Of a stretch of 43,569 bases of DNA, positions 31,588 through 40,883 are shown piece after piece (within the stretch, counting starts at the first letter, position 1; each line of letters starts with the position of its first letter). The notes under the pieces were generated by a model. That model ran no database searches. It was not told where the DNA came from and was given only the letters and a program-made list of their open reading frames with translations. The DNA lies in contig UQJP01000031.1 in the NCBI GenBank assembly GCA_900541415.1, positions 1 to 43,569 on the forward strand, in the 5' to 3' direction. This stretch comes from an uncultured Odoribacter sp. (lineage in GTDB: Bacteria; Bacteroidota; Bacteroidia; Bacteroidales; Marinifilaceae). A program made the position numbers and the translations under genes.

Positions 31588-34500
31588 ATGAAAAGAAAAG
31601 CGTGGGTTATTTTGGCTTTAGGGTTGATTGTGTTGGGGTTGACTTCCCTGACGGAATATTTGTTTTACCGTCAGGAAGAAAATACGTGGGTCAGACGTTT
31701 TGAAATGAGGCTTCACCGCGAGGAGATGAAGGCCGATCAGTTGCTGGCTACTTTTAAAGATTCCGTGGATATTAATTCTCACGAATGGGATGAAGATTTG
31801 ATTTTTGTGGGGTTTCAGAATGAAAGGATCGTATTTTGGACGAATAAAGCGGTCGGGGAAATCGATCTGTATGATGAATTGAAGCAGGGCGGGCCGATTA
31901 TTGAAATCAACAATGCGTATTATGAGGTCAGGCGTAAGGAATATAAAGATGTTGAATATTTCGCCCTGTTGCATATCAAGGATAATTATCCTTACACAAA
32001 CAAATATGTAAAGAACAGGTTCGGTGATTTTTTTAAGATCGCTTCGGACTATTTCGACGATATAGAGGTTTCGCCTGTTCCGGTGAAAAACGGATTGCTT
32101 ATTTCCAGCAGAGATCAGGTGCCGTTGTTTTATATCGCTTATAGCGGGAATTACAGGGAGAGGGTATCGAATGTGTTTTTGCTTTGTTTTTACCTGCTTT
32201 TTTTCCTGAGTTTGTTTTATGTGTACGACATTTTACAGAAAAATGCGGCTACCTTAAAATTACAATTGCTTTATTTTGTTTTCTTTGTCGGTATATTGTT
32301 AGGTATTCGTTACCTGGTTACGGTTTTTCATATCCCTCCTTCGTGTTATAATTTACCTATTTTCGATAATACGATTTCCAAAGATTTTTTAATAGCTTCT
32401 ATCGGCGATCTTTTATTGACGGTGTTCTGTATTTTTCAGGTTTTATATATCACTTTCTCCAATTTAAAAATCAATTATCAGAACGAGATACTGAAGCATT
32501 ACCGATATGTGATTGGGGTGATATTTATCCTGCTCACTTTTCTGTATGTGGATTTTTTCAATTTAGCCATAAGCCTGGTGGTTGAAAATATGGATATTCA
32601 CATGAATGTCGCCCGTTTGGTGCATGTGGGATTGTCGTCGGTGATCGGTTTTTCTTCCGTGATTGTTGCGGGACTGGTGATCGTTGTCATTATTTACAGT
32701 TCGGTGTCGGTCTTTCAGAGGCTTTTGCCGTTCGGCTCGGTGGTGGTGTTGGTGACCCTGACCTGTTCCGTCCTTTGTTTGATTAGTTATGTGTGGCATA
32801 CGCACGCTACCTTCTGGGATTGTTTTTTCATTTGGATTGTTTTTCTGTTACTGGCCGTAAATAAGTATTTGGTGAAACGGGATGTGCAGAGGAGTATGTA
32901 TATCCTTGTCATTTTCCTCCTATCGATTTATCTGGTGATGATTGTAAAGACTTATGAGCACGACAAGGAACTGAGGTCGCGTGCCAGTTTCGCCACAGAA
33001 TTGATCGAGGAAAGGGACTATAATTTTGAGAAACGTTTGGTGGAAATCAGTGAGGAAATCAGTTTCTCTCCGGCAATCGCCGATATGGTGAAACAGAGGA
33101 ATGCGGCAGGGATCGATTCTTTGCTGTGGGAAAAATACATTGTCGGATATAATTATTATACGGATATAACGCTTTGCCGTCCGCTTGATAGTTTGTTGCT
33201 GACCGAGAATAAGGAGTTATGGAATTGCCGGGAATACTTTAATTCCCAGATTCGCCGTTTCGGTCGCCAGGTGGGAAATTCGCATTTTTATTCTATTTCC
33301 GATTTTGACGGCTGGGTAACCTATATCGGGAAATTCAGGTATAAGCAGGTGATTCTCTATATCCGTTTCGATGCGATGAAAGATAACGAGGGGGACGGTT
33401 ATCCTCAAATCCTGTCGCGGAAATCCGTCACGGAGATGGATAATATCTATCGTTATTCTTATGCAAAATACAAGAATGGGGATTTAATTTCTTCGTCGGG
33501 CGATTTTATTTATTACAAGAAGTTATCGTCATTCGGCGAATTGAATAAAGATATTAAAGTGGTGGTGAAGGACAGGTATTCCCATATGCTCATTCCGGTG
33601 GAGAAAGACGGGATGGTGGTGGTCAGCCTGCACGATAACACGTTCTCGCTTTACTATATGAACGTGTTGTATGCCTTCTTTGTCTGCATTATCGTTTCGT
33701 CCTATGGTTTGTTTTTCAATGTAAACCGGAATATCAATTTCAGGAGGGGAACATTAAAGGCGAGGATTAAAAATAATGTGATCTCTTTGATATTTGTGTT
33801 GTTCGTACTTTTGACCGCCCTGAGTATTTACCTGAATACCCGTAGCTTTGAGGAGCGGCATTATGCAAAAACCAAAGAGCTACAAAATTATATAAACAAG
33901 GAGCTGGAACGGTTCGACTGTGTCGATTCGCGGATATGTCCGGATATTACGAAGACGCTTTCTGACATGTCCGAAGTGTTGCTGGTCGATATAAATATAT
34001 ATTTACCGGATGGTTTTTTGGTTTCTACTTCCCGTCCGGAGATATTTCAGAATGGATTCGACGGTCTGCTGATCAATCCGCTTGCGAAGGATGCTATCGG
34101 GCGTGAGGGAACGATGAGCTATATTTTGAACGAGCGGATCGGCGAGCTGGAATATATGTCGGCCTACATGCCCCTGATTTTGGATAATGGGAAGACTTAT
34201 ATCCTGAATGTGCCTTATTTTGCCCAAAATGACGAACTGAATATGGATATTCTGATCATGGTGATTATCACGGTGAATATCGCTATTATCATGATGGTAC
34301 TGGCATTTATTCTTTCGGGTTTGCTGGCGGAACGGGTTACAAAGCCTTTACAGATGGTGAATGACAAACTGAGGTTAATGCGTATCGGCGGGAAAAATGA
34401 GAAGATTATTTATAATCACAAAGATGAGGTGGGAGCGTTGGTGCTGGAATATAATAATATGGTGGACCAGCTGGATGAGAGTATCGGACAATTGGCGAAA

Positions 34501-35172
34501 TCGGAACGTGAAAGTGCCTGGCGGGAAATGGCCCGGCAAATCGCCCATGAGATTAAAAATCCCCTCACTCCGATGAAATTGAACGTGCAGTTTATGCAGC
34601 GGTCTTTGACGCAGGGCGATCCGGAGCAGTTAAAAGAACGGTTTAAAAAAGTGTCTTCCATGCTGATCGAACAGATCGACAATATGGCTTCTATTGCTTC
34701 TGCGTTTTCTGATTTTGCTAAGATGCCTGTGGCCAGTCTTGAGGAATTCAACCTTAGCGATTTGCTTAAGAATTGTGTGATGTTGTTTAAAAACAATGTA
34801 CATTCCCTGAAATGCCAGATCGAGCCCGAACTTCGGGTATTGGCGGATAAAGAGCAAATACGGCGGGTGTTTATCAATATCCTGAAAAATGCGGAGCAGA
34901 GTATTCCGGAAGACCGTGAGGGGGAAGTGCTTGTGGTGGCTCACCGGGTCGGCGACCGGATCGAGGTCAGGATTAAGGATAACGGTTGCGGTATTCCCGA
35001 GGAATTAAGGGCCAGAATATTTGAGCCGAATTTTACGACAAAGTCGAGCGGAACGGGATTAGGACTTGCTATTTCTAATAAGATTGTGGAAAGCATGGGC
35101 GGGACGATTGATTTTACCAGTGAAATAGGAATCGGCTCAGAGTTTGTTGTAACTTTAGATGGTATAAAATAA
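31588..35172 (+). CDS. Very large multi-pass sensor histidine kinase (NtrY-like core)
   Basis: A 1194-residue inner-membrane sensor kinase. One N-terminal helix (5-27) is followed by a ~165-residue extracytoplasmic domain, then a block of about eight helices (~196-455), a second soluble domain (~460-685), two helices (~690-752), a third soluble domain (~755-885) and a last helix (~887-912): about twelve in all. The cytoplasmic end has HAMP (~912-965), HisKA with the H-box IAHEIKNPLTP (His987) and a HATPase domain (~1085-1190: NILKNAEQSI, IKDNGCGIPEE, SGTGLGLAIS). The H-box wording is NtrY-like. No response regulator with a receiver domain is adjacent. Its TAA overlaps the ATG of the next gene by 1 nt. 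Confidence 0.94.
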   Translation: MKRKAWVILALGLIVLGLTSLTEYLFYRQEENTWVRRFEMRLHREEMKADQLLATFKDSVDINSHEWDEDLIFVGFQNERIVFWTNKAVGEIDLYDELKQGGPIIEINNAYYEVRRKEYKDVEYFALLHIKDNYPYTNKYVKNRFGDFFKIASDYFDDIEVSPVPVKNGLLISSRDQVPLFYIAYSGNYRERVSNVFLLCFYLLFFLSLFYVYDILQKNAATLKLQLLYFVFFVGILLGIRYLVTVFHIPPSCYNLPIFDNTISKDFLIASIGDLLLTVFCIFQVLYITFSNLKINYQNEILKHYRYVIGVIFILLTFLYVDFFNLAISLVVENMDIHMNVARLVHVGLSSVIGFSSVIVAGLVIVVIIYSSVSVFQRLLPFGSVVVLVTLTCSVLCLISYVWHTHATFWDCFFIWIVFLLLAVNKYLVKRDVQRSMYILVIFLLSIYLVMIVKTYEHDKELRSRASFATELIEERDYNFEKRLVEISEEISFSPAIADMVKQRNAAGIDSLLWEKYIVGYNYYTDITLCRPLDSLLLTENKELWNCREYFNSQIRRFGRQVGNSHFYSISDFDGWVTYIGKFRYKQVILYIRFDAMKDNEGDGYPQILSRKSVTEMDNIYRYSYAKYKNGDLISSSGDFIYYKKLSSFGELNKDIKVVVKDRYSHMLIPVEKDGMVVVSLHDNTFSLYYMNVLYAFFVCIIVSSYGLFFNVNRNINFRRGTLKARIKNNVISLIFVLFVLLTALSIYLNTRSFEERHYAKTKELQNYINKELERFDCVDSRICPDITKTLSDMSEVLLVDINIYLPDGFLVSTSRPEIFQNGFDGLLINPLAKDAIGREGTMSYILNERIGELEYMSAYMPLILDNGKTYILNVPYFAQNDELNMDILIMVIITVNIAIIMMVLAFILSGLLAERVTKPLQMVNDKLRLMRIGGKNEKIIYNHKDEVGALVLEYNNMVDQLDESIGQLAKSERESAWREMARQIAHEIKNPLTPMKLNVQFMQRSLTQGDPEQLKERFKKVSSMLIEQIDNMASIASAFSDFAKMPVASLEEFNLSDLLKNCVMLFKNNVHSLKCQIEPELRVLADKEQIRRVFINILKNAEQSIPEDREGEVLVVAHRVGDRIEVRIKDNGCGIPEELRARIFEPNFTTKSSGTGLGLAISNKIVESMGGTIDFTSEIGIGSEFVVTLDGIK

Positions 35173-35732
35173 TGAATGTGGATATGATCGGTTTTGTTGT
35201 TTGTTTGTGTGCCGGATTGATTATCGGTTTTGTTGTCGGTGTTTTATATCGTAGGAAAAAACATGGGCGGATGTCTTTGTCTGAGCCGGAAACGGCTTTG
35301 TCGGCAGGAGGGTTGGATGATGTGCTTCGTTTGGCCAATGTCAATATTATGAGCGACCTGTCCGGCCTGGTGTCCGATCATAAGGTGGTGGAACACATGC
35401 CCGGTTTTTTCGAGAATTTTCAGGATTTAATAAAACAGGGACAGGAAAATTATTATACGGAACTTTGGCATATCTTAAATTATTATCGGGGAGAGCGTTT
35501 GCAAAAATTACAGGATCGTGGTTTGAAATTATCGACACAGGATTTAATTCTGCTGTTGCTTTGCGAGTTGCGCAAAGACAATAAGACGATAGCCCATATT
35601 ATGGGGATCAATCTGGAGACTTTGAAAAAGAGGAAAACCCGCCTGAAATCGAAATTTTCAGTAACCGGACTCGATTTTGAGACTTTTATGGAAGAAGGCG
35701 TTTCAAAGCCTGTGCCACTTGGGAAGGAGTGA
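35172..35732 (+). CDS. Membrane-anchored helix-turn-helix protein coupled to the kinase
   Basis: A 186-residue protein with one N-terminal transmembrane helix (residues ~5-25: IGFVVCLCAGLIIGFVVGVLY, split here) followed by a basic RRKKHGR stop-transfer segment. The middle (~45-115) is helical with no receiver domain. The C-terminal ~60 residues look like a LuxR/sigma-4-type HTH: LSTQDLILLLLCELRKDNKTIA followed by MGINLETLKKRKTRLKSK as turn and recognition helix. Translation is coupled to the kinase (TAATG overlap), so it may be its output, though without a phosphoacceptor domain. Its 3' end overlaps the convergent GT9 gene by 47 nt. Role inferred from context only. Confidence 0.75.
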   Translation: MNVDMIGFVVCLCAGLIIGFVVGVLYRRKKHGRMSLSEPETALSAGGLDDVLRLANVNIMSDLSGLVSDHKVVEHMPGFFENFQDLIKQGQENYYTELWHILNYYRGERLQKLQDRGLKLSTQDLILLLLCELRKDNKTIAHIMGINLETLKKRKTRLKSKFSVTGLDFETFMEEGVSKPVPLGKE

Positions 35733-36693
35733 TGTCTACCATACATTTTTGATATACACACTGTTTGCATTTTCCCCGTCCGTCTTTCGTGCAGGGACGG
35801 CAAGGAAGGGCGGTTTCGAGTGTTTCTACCGTTGGCCCGCTGGGAAATCCAAAGGCCGTCGGGCCGATCAGCGCCAGTGTTTTTATACCGAAAAGGTCGG
35901 CGGCATGCATAAATCCAGTGTCAGCACTAACCACCACATTCGATTGTTTCACCAGATAGCAGGATTCGTGCAGGCTGGTTTGTCCCGCTAAATTATTCAC
36001 CCGTTCGGGGGCAACGGCCCGAATTTCTTCACAGAAGGTGTCCGCAGGTCCGGCCAAAATGATAAAGCGGCGATCGGGCAGCGATTCTATTAATTGTTTC
36101 CAATGGTTTACAGGCCAGCGTTTCATTTCCCAATTGGCCGAGGGTACCAGTGTCACGGTGCGCGGAGTAATCAGCGGATTTAATTTGGCCGCAAAATTTT
36201 CCGGGAAATACCAATCGGTATAGGGTGTGCTGAAATCCGTGATTCCCCATTTCCTGAGAGGTTTACGGTAAGATTCCATGCCCCGGAAAGGCCAGTCGAA
36301 CCGATTTATGCCGAACCGGAACAGAAGCAACCTTTTCATCCGCTCCTTGCTTCGCAGGGCGTAGCGCGGACGCTTGCCTAAAAAAGGAATCAGTTTGAAT
36401 TTCAATATGTTTGAGCGGATATTGCTGTGGGCATCATAGATGTAATCGAAATGCTCTTCTTTCAGTTCGTCCGCCATCCGGAGTAGACCTTTCAAGCCTG
36501 CCTTTTTATCGAAAGCCCATATTTTATCGATTCGTTTGTCCATGGATAGGAAAGAGGACATGTCTTTCCGGGCAATCCAATGAATCTCCGCATCCGGCCA
36601 TTGTTTTTTGATACCTCCGACCACACCCATACACTGGATAATATCCCCTATGGAACTAAAGCGAATAATTAGAAATTTAGGCATTCGGCTCAA
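35686..36693 (-). CDS. Glycosyltransferase family 9 (heptosyltransferase-like)
   Basis: A 335-residue GT-B glycosyltransferase of family 9, which adds heptose or related sugars to the LPS core at the inner leaflet. Typical segments: IIRFSSIGDIIQCMGVVGG at the N-terminus (the family GDxxQ region), FDYIYDAHSN, LVPSANWEMKRWP (donor-site loop), FIILAGPADTF, NNLAGQTSLHE, SADTGFMHAADLFGIKTLALIGPT and a Cys-rich tail (CRPCTKDGRGKCKQC) as in many Bacteroidota members. ATG 36684 is a second possible start. A -7 box sits ~20 nt upstream. The last 47 nt are antisense to the HTH gene. Confidence 0.93.
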   Translation of the reverse strand: MSRMPKFLIIRFSSIGDIIQCMGVVGGIKKQWPDAEIHWIARKDMSSFLSMDKRIDKIWAFDKKAGLKGLLRMADELKEEHFDYIYDAHSNIRSNILKFKLIPFLGKRPRYALRSKERMKRLLLFRFGINRFDWPFRGMESYRKPLRKWGITDFSTPYTDWYFPENFAAKLNPLITPRTVTLVPSANWEMKRWPVNHWKQLIESLPDRRFIILAGPADTFCEEIRAVAPERVNNLAGQTSLHESCYLVKQSNVVVSADTGFMHAADLFGIKTLALIGPTAFGFPSGPTVETLETALPCRPCTKDGRGKCKQCVYQKCMVDITPSQVAQALKRLLP

Positions 36694-36712
36694 TAAATTG
36701 ATAATTCATCTG

Positions 36713-36720
36713 CAAAGATA
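36713..36720 (-). promoter_or_regulatory. -7 box of the GT9 gene
   Basis: TATCTTTG on the minus strand, leaving a leader of about 16 nt before ATG 36693. No clear -33 element at 19 nt. Confidence 0.5.
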
Positions 36721-36761
36721 AGATACAATGGGAGCATTTTATGGAAACAAAGGCAAAAATT

Positions 36762-36769
36762 TATCTTTG
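36762..36769 (+). promoter_or_regulatory. -7 box upstream of the DUF1573 gene
   Basis: TATCTTTG on the plus strand, about 140 nt before ATG 36913, divergent from the GT9 box. Confidence 0.45.
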
Positions 36770-36912
36770 TTTGGTGGAATTCCTCCGTAAAAAGCATTAT
36801 TTTCGTATCGGAAATTAAGGAGTGTTAATCATTTATAACCTGAATACCGGTAACTGACGAGATGGTGCGGCGGTTTGCGGATCGGGTTTTTGAAATAAAA
36901 GAAGGTATTAGT

Positions 36913-37962
36913 ATGAAAGGGATTCTATTCGTTGTTTTCTTATTTTCTTGTTCTGTTTCTTTTTCACAGGCAGTTATCAATTTTACGGAACGGGGGCATG
37001 ATTTCGGAAAGATTAAAGAGATAAACGGAGCTGTGTCGTATGATTTTGAATTTGTAAATACCGGAAGCGCCCCTATTTTGATAAAGAATGTAGAATCTTC
37101 TTGCGGATGCACTTCGCCCCAATGGAGCAAACAGCCTGTGTTGCCGGGAAAGAAAGGTTTTGTGAAGGCTACTTTCGACCCGAAAGACCGTCCCGGATTT
37201 TTCGATAAGACGATTACCGTGTATTCCAACGCCCAAACTCCGGTGGTGGAACTGAAGATCAAGGGAACGGTGGAAGGACGCGCCCGCACGGTGCTGGACG
37301 ATTTCCCCTATGAGCTGGCCTCCGGACTTCGGTTGCCGCAGGAAAACATTTCTTTGTTGAAAGTGCGTAAGGGAGAGAGCAAGACGATGCAGATCGGTGT
37401 TTTTAATAATTCCGGCAAAGAAGCTATCGTAACTTTTCAGGGATTGCCTTCTTATTTGCAGATGAAGATCGAGCCCCAGAAGATCGGTAACCGGGAAAAA
37501 GGCACGATTACAGCAACTTATAATACGGCTCAGCAGGGTGAGTTCGGATTGAACGAGGAAGAAGTGGCTATGCTGGTGAATGGTAAAAAGTATGTTTTGC
37601 CTGTTACGATTTATGTGGAAGAAGACCTGAGTAAGGCAGATCCGGCGAAAGCTCCGGCTATCGATGCTGATAAGAAATATTATAATTTTGAAAAAACTTC
37701 GTCCGGTCAGTCCGTGTCTTTTGTTTATCAGGTGAAAAATACGGGGAACGCTCCGATGCAGATTCACCGGGTTTATACAAACGATAAACGGGTAGAGGTG
37801 GAAGCCGCAAAGAAAGTGTTGCAGCCCGGAGAATCGGTTCCGGTGACGGTAAAAACCAAAAGTGGGGCAGAAAAAGGCAAATTGACCTGCCTGATTAGTG
37901 TCATCAGTAATTGTCCGGTGACCCCTGAATTCAATTTACGCTTTTATGGAGAAATCAATTGA
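36913..37962 (+). CDS. DUF1573 secreted Ig-like repeat protein
   Basis: A 349-residue exported protein. ATG 36913 opens the signal peptide MKGILFVVFLFSCSVSFSQ; a longer upstream frame (from 36862) is less likely. The first Ig-like DUF1573 domain (~20-120) has the classic HDFGKIKE..YDFEFVNTGSAPILIKNVESSCGCT pattern (shown in part: HDFGKIKE, VESSCGCT). A second domain (~125-225) and a third (~250-349: YYNFEKTSSGQSVSF, VKNTGNAPMQIHRVY) follow, the last without the Cys pair. Found widely in Bacteroidota, cell-surface or periplasmic, function unknown. pssA lies 36 nt downstream and may be cotranscribed. Confidence 0.92.
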   Translation: MKGILFVVFLFSCSVSFSQAVINFTERGHDFGKIKEINGAVSYDFEFVNTGSAPILIKNVESSCGCTSPQWSKQPVLPGKKGFVKATFDPKDRPGFFDKTITVYSNAQTPVVELKIKGTVEGRARTVLDDFPYELASGLRLPQENISLLKVRKGESKTMQIGVFNNSGKEAIVTFQGLPSYLQMKIEPQKIGNREKGTITATYNTAQQGEFGLNEEEVAMLVNGKKYVLPVTIYVEEDLSKADPAKAPAIDADKKYYNFEKTSSGQSVSFVYQVKNTGNAPMQIHRVYTNDKRVEVEAAKKVLQPGESVPVTVKTKSGAEKGKLTCLISVISNCPVTPEFNLRFYGEIN

Positions 37963-37998
37963 AAACAGGCCGAATACCGGATTTGAAATAATTAGAGC

Positions 37999-38751
37999 AT
38001 GAAAAAGCATATTCCCAATTTAATTACGTGTTTAAACGTTATCTCCGGAACTTTGTCCATATTTATGGTGATGTATGACCGGATCGAGTTAGCCGCAGCT
38101 TTGATTATCGTGGCTATGGTGTTCGATTTCTTTGACGGTATGGCAGCCCGGTTGCTGCATGTGAAATCGGAAATGGGAAAGGAACTCGATTCTTTGGCGG
38201 ATATGGTGAGTTTTGGGGTTGCTCCCGCGATTTTGGCACATTTCCTGATAAAAATGACTTTGTTTGCAGGAGTGCCCGGAGATTTGCAGGATTTACCCGT
38301 GAGCCAGCAAGTGTTGCTTTTCAGTCCTTTGCTGATTCCTGCTTTTTCCGCTTATCGTTTGGCTAAATTCAATCTCGACCCGCGCCAATCTATGTCTTTT
38401 ATAGGTATGCCTACTCCGGCGAATGCCCTGTTTTGGGTGGGCTTGGTTTTTGGCTTTTTCTATGCCCCCGATCTGTATATCACCTTGTTCGACAGCGTCT
38501 GGACATTGGTTTTGTCCGTGGTGATCCTTTCCATATTGCTGATATGCGAAGTGCCGATGTTTTCTTTGAAGATTACCGGTTTTGGCTGGAAAGAAAATAA
38601 GGTCAGGTATTGTTTCCTGGGAAGTGTGATTCTTTTTTCCTTGCTTTTTGGCAAAGCCATGATAATGTGCATTATCCCCTTGTATATTCTTTTCGCTGTG
38701 GGAGAGGCTTTGTGGAAGGCGGTAACGACGACTACCAGATTAGGTCGTTGA
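37999..38751 (+). CDS. pssA: CDP-diacylglycerol-serine O-phosphatidyltransferase
   Basis: A 250-residue inner-membrane enzyme that makes phosphatidylserine from CDP-diacylglycerol and serine, the precursor of phosphatidylethanolamine. The CDP-alcohol phosphotransferase motif D(x2)DG(x2)AR(x8)G(x3)D(x3)D is complete: Asp43, Asp46, Gly47, Ala50, Arg51, Gly60, Asp64 and Asp68. About six to seven further helices follow. The start MKKHIPNLITCLN is typical. Its last 20 nt overlap the convergent HU-CCDC81-like gene. The phosphatidylserine decarboxylase gene is not adjacent. Confidence 0.97.
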   Translation: MKKHIPNLITCLNVISGTLSIFMVMYDRIELAAALIIVAMVFDFFDGMAARLLHVKSEMGKELDSLADMVSFGVAPAILAHFLIKMTLFAGVPGDLQDLPVSQQVLLFSPLLIPAFSAYRLAKFNLDPRQSMSFIGMPTPANALFWVGLVFGFFYAPDLYITLFDSVWTLVLSVVILSILLICEVPMFSLKITGFGWKENKVRYCFLGSVILFSLLFGKAMIMCIIPLYILFAVGEALWKAVTTTTRLGR

Positions 38752-39493
38752 GCGGATCGTAATCCACATAGTCATGCTGAGGTGAGATTACGGAATTGTA
38801 GTTCGATTCCGCTTTACTTGCCGGTTTCACCGGAAGCGTCGGCTGTACGGTGGAAGTATTGGTAATGATCCCCGTAGCATCTTCCGTATTGAAATTAAAA
38901 ATGTCCGTTTGCAGGATCACTGCAATACCTGCGATCCCTGCTGCTGTGAGGCCGTATTTTAAGAGGCGGTGCAGAAAATTACCGGAATTATTGATATAAG
39001 CAGCCGGAATATCGGGCACTCCCGTTGTTGTGGGAATATTGATTTGTTTCGGTTTCGGCTTATTGTTTTCGTTCACGGCAACCGGTTCCATGGCAATGGC
39101 TTCCATACCGAATGCTTCCGAAAAGAAATTGTTTTTTCCCGGTTCGAAAATGATATTGAAACGTCGGTCTGTGAAAAATACGCCTATATCCCCGAATACA
39201 ACCCGTTGTTTTTGGTTTAAACGGATTTTCAGGTCTTCGCAAAATAAAGTCAGTTGTTTGGCAGCTTTGTCATAACTGATATTTTCTTTGTCGGCTATCC
39301 AGTTCACCAACAGTCCGTCGTTATGCGTCAGGTTACGATTGAACAGAATATCTTTCCCCGGCGGGCAGATCACTCCGCTGTCCGCGTCTATGTATGCACT
39401 TCTGTAATTGCAGATAAAACCTCCGAAATCGGGGATTATCACACAATCGTGCAAAAATAGAAGGTCCGATATATAATCTATAAACTTATGCAT
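38732..39493 (-). CDS. HU-CCDC81-like membrane protein lacking a SPOR domain
   Basis: A 253-residue protein of a Bacteroidota-specific group. Residues ~1-60 (FIDYISDLLFLHDCVIIPDFGGFI) and ~60-125 (VNWIADKENISYDKAAKQL, VVFGDIGVFF) correspond to two HU-CCDC81-type domains, an HU-like fold. A Pro/Asn-rich linker follows, then one membrane helix (~178-196) and a ~55-residue extracytoplasmic tail. Homologues I know end in a peptidoglycan-binding SPOR domain; here the tail stops short without one. It may link the nucleoid or cytoplasm with the envelope, but that is inference. The start lies 4 nt after a promoter box, and the 3' end overlaps pssA by 20 nt. Confidence 0.85.
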   Translation of the reverse strand: MHKFIDYISDLLFLHDCVIIPDFGGFICNYRSAYIDADSGVICPPGKDILFNRNLTHNDGLLVNWIADKENISYDKAAKQLTLFCEDLKIRLNQKQRVVFGDIGVFFTDRRFNIIFEPGKNNFFSEAFGMEAIAMEPVAVNENNKPKPKQINIPTTTGVPDIPAAYINNSGNFLHRLLKYGLTAAGIAGIAVILQTDIFNFNTEDATGIITNTSTVQPTLPVKPASKAESNYNSVISPQHDYVDYDPLNDLIW

Positions 39494-39497
39494 GCTA

Positions 39498-39528
39498 CAA
39501 AAGTAGAAAAAATAGAATTAAAACCAAT
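39498..39528 (-). promoter_or_regulatory. Promoter of the HU-CCDC81-like gene, near-leaderless
   Basis: On the minus strand: ATTG (39528-39525), exactly 19 nt, TACTTTTG (39505-39498), then TAGC and the ATG at 39493. The predicted start falls at or next to the ATG. Confidence 0.6.
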
Positions 39529-39701
39529 ATGCATACGTTGGAAATTTATGATCTTTTTTTCGGCTTATTGCTCAATGAGTTATGAAAGTTAATAAATTTT
39601 TTAAGAAAGTTGTTCGTTTTCTGGAAAAATTCGTATTTTATTATTTACTTTGTAGAGTGATAACGTGAGAGTGAAAAGCTAATAATATAAACTTTATACG
39701 C

Positions 39702-40727
39702 ATGAAAATTTTTGTAACAGGTGGTACCGGCTATATCGGTTCACATACGGTTGTCGAATTGCAACAAAGCGGTTTCGAAGTGATTATCGTTGATAATCTG
39801 TCAAATTCGAATATCGGAGTTTTGGACGGAATTGAAAAGATCACCGGAATCCGCCCTGAGTTTGAACAATTTGACCTGACAGATGCGGTTGCTGTCCGTG
39901 ATTTTTTTGCACGTCACCGGGACATTAAAGCGGTGATTCATTTTGCAGCGCTGAAAGCTGTGGGCGAGTCTGTTCACAAACCCCTGGAATATTATCACAA
40001 TAACCTGAATTCCCTGATGAATGTATTGACTTCCATGCGGGAATTCGGTGTGCGTAATTTGGTGTTTTCATCTTCTTGCACTGTTTACGGACAGGCAGAT
40101 GTGCTTCCTGTGACAGAAAAAACTCCGCGTAAAGAAGCTGAATCTCCTTATGGAAATACGAAGGCTATGTGCGAGGATATTATGCGTGACCTGGCTAAAG
40201 CTGACCAGAATTTGAATTTACTGGCTTTGCGTTATTTCAATCCAATCGGAGCCCATCCTTCTGCCCTGATCGGTGAATTACCGAACGGTGTGCCTAATAA
40301 CCTGATTCCTTACCTCACTCAGACCGTTGCCGGAATCCGGGAGCAATTGAGTGTTTTCGGAGACGATTATAATACGCCCGATGGCTCGGCAGTCCGGGAT
40401 TACATCGACGTTGTGGATTTGGCTAAGGCTCACGTGGTTGCTATCCGTCGTTTGCTGGAAGGTAAGAATAAAAAGAATTATGAATATTTCAATATTGGGA
40501 CAGGAAACGGAGTGTCTGTTCTCGGTTTGATCAAAGCTTTTGAAAAAGCTACCGGAGAGAAAGTGAACTATAAGATTGTAGGCCGCCGTGTGGGAGATAT
40601 TGAGAAAGTTTGGGCCGATACAACTTTGGCAAATCAGGAATTGGGCTGGAAAGCGGAACAGCCGCTTGAAGTTACCCTGGCAAATACCTGGCGCTGGCAG
40701 CAGGTTTTGGATAAGAAAAGTAAATGA
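39702..40727 (+). CDS. galE: UDP-glucose 4-epimerase
   Basis: A 341-residue cytosolic SDR that interconverts UDP-glucose and UDP-galactose, for the Leloir pathway and for surface polysaccharides. The NAD motif GGTGYIGSHTVVEL starts at residue ~7, and FSSSCTVYG supplies the Ser/Thr of the active site. The catalytic pair is Tyr150 and Lys154 (YGNTK). Substrate-side ALRYFNPIGAHPSALIGE and GTGNGVSVL are typical of bacterial GalE. Normal length, monocistronic, with a clear terminator. Confidence 0.97.
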   Translation: MKIFVTGGTGYIGSHTVVELQQSGFEVIIVDNLSNSNIGVLDGIEKITGIRPEFEQFDLTDAVAVRDFFARHRDIKAVIHFAALKAVGESVHKPLEYYHNNLNSLMNVLTSMREFGVRNLVFSSSCTVYGQADVLPVTEKTPRKEAESPYGNTKAMCEDIMRDLAKADQNLNLLALRYFNPIGAHPSALIGELPNGVPNNLIPYLTQTVAGIREQLSVFGDDYNTPDGSAVRDYIDVVDLAKAHVVAIRRLLEGKNKKNYEYFNIGTGNGVSVLGLIKAFEKATGEKVNYKIVGRRVGDIEKVWADTTLANQELGWKAEQPLEVTLANTWRWQQVLDKKSK

Positions 40728-40750
40728 TTGCTGATAAGAGAGATAAAAAA

Positions 40751-40780
40751 TAGGGTGTCCGTGACGGATACCCTATTTTT
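40751..40780 (+). terminator. Terminator of galE
   Basis: An 11-bp stem with one G-U pair (40751-40761 with 40765-40775), a 3-nt loop and a T run. The A-rich left side could let it serve the convergent gene too. Confidence 0.88.
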
Positions 40781-40883
40781 ATATGATGAAAAAGTGTTTT
40801 TTGTTTGAAACGCTTTTTATTCCCCGTTATCGGCATCCAGACCTGTTTGGTGGATGCGCCTTTGTGATTCCGGAGGCTTTTGC

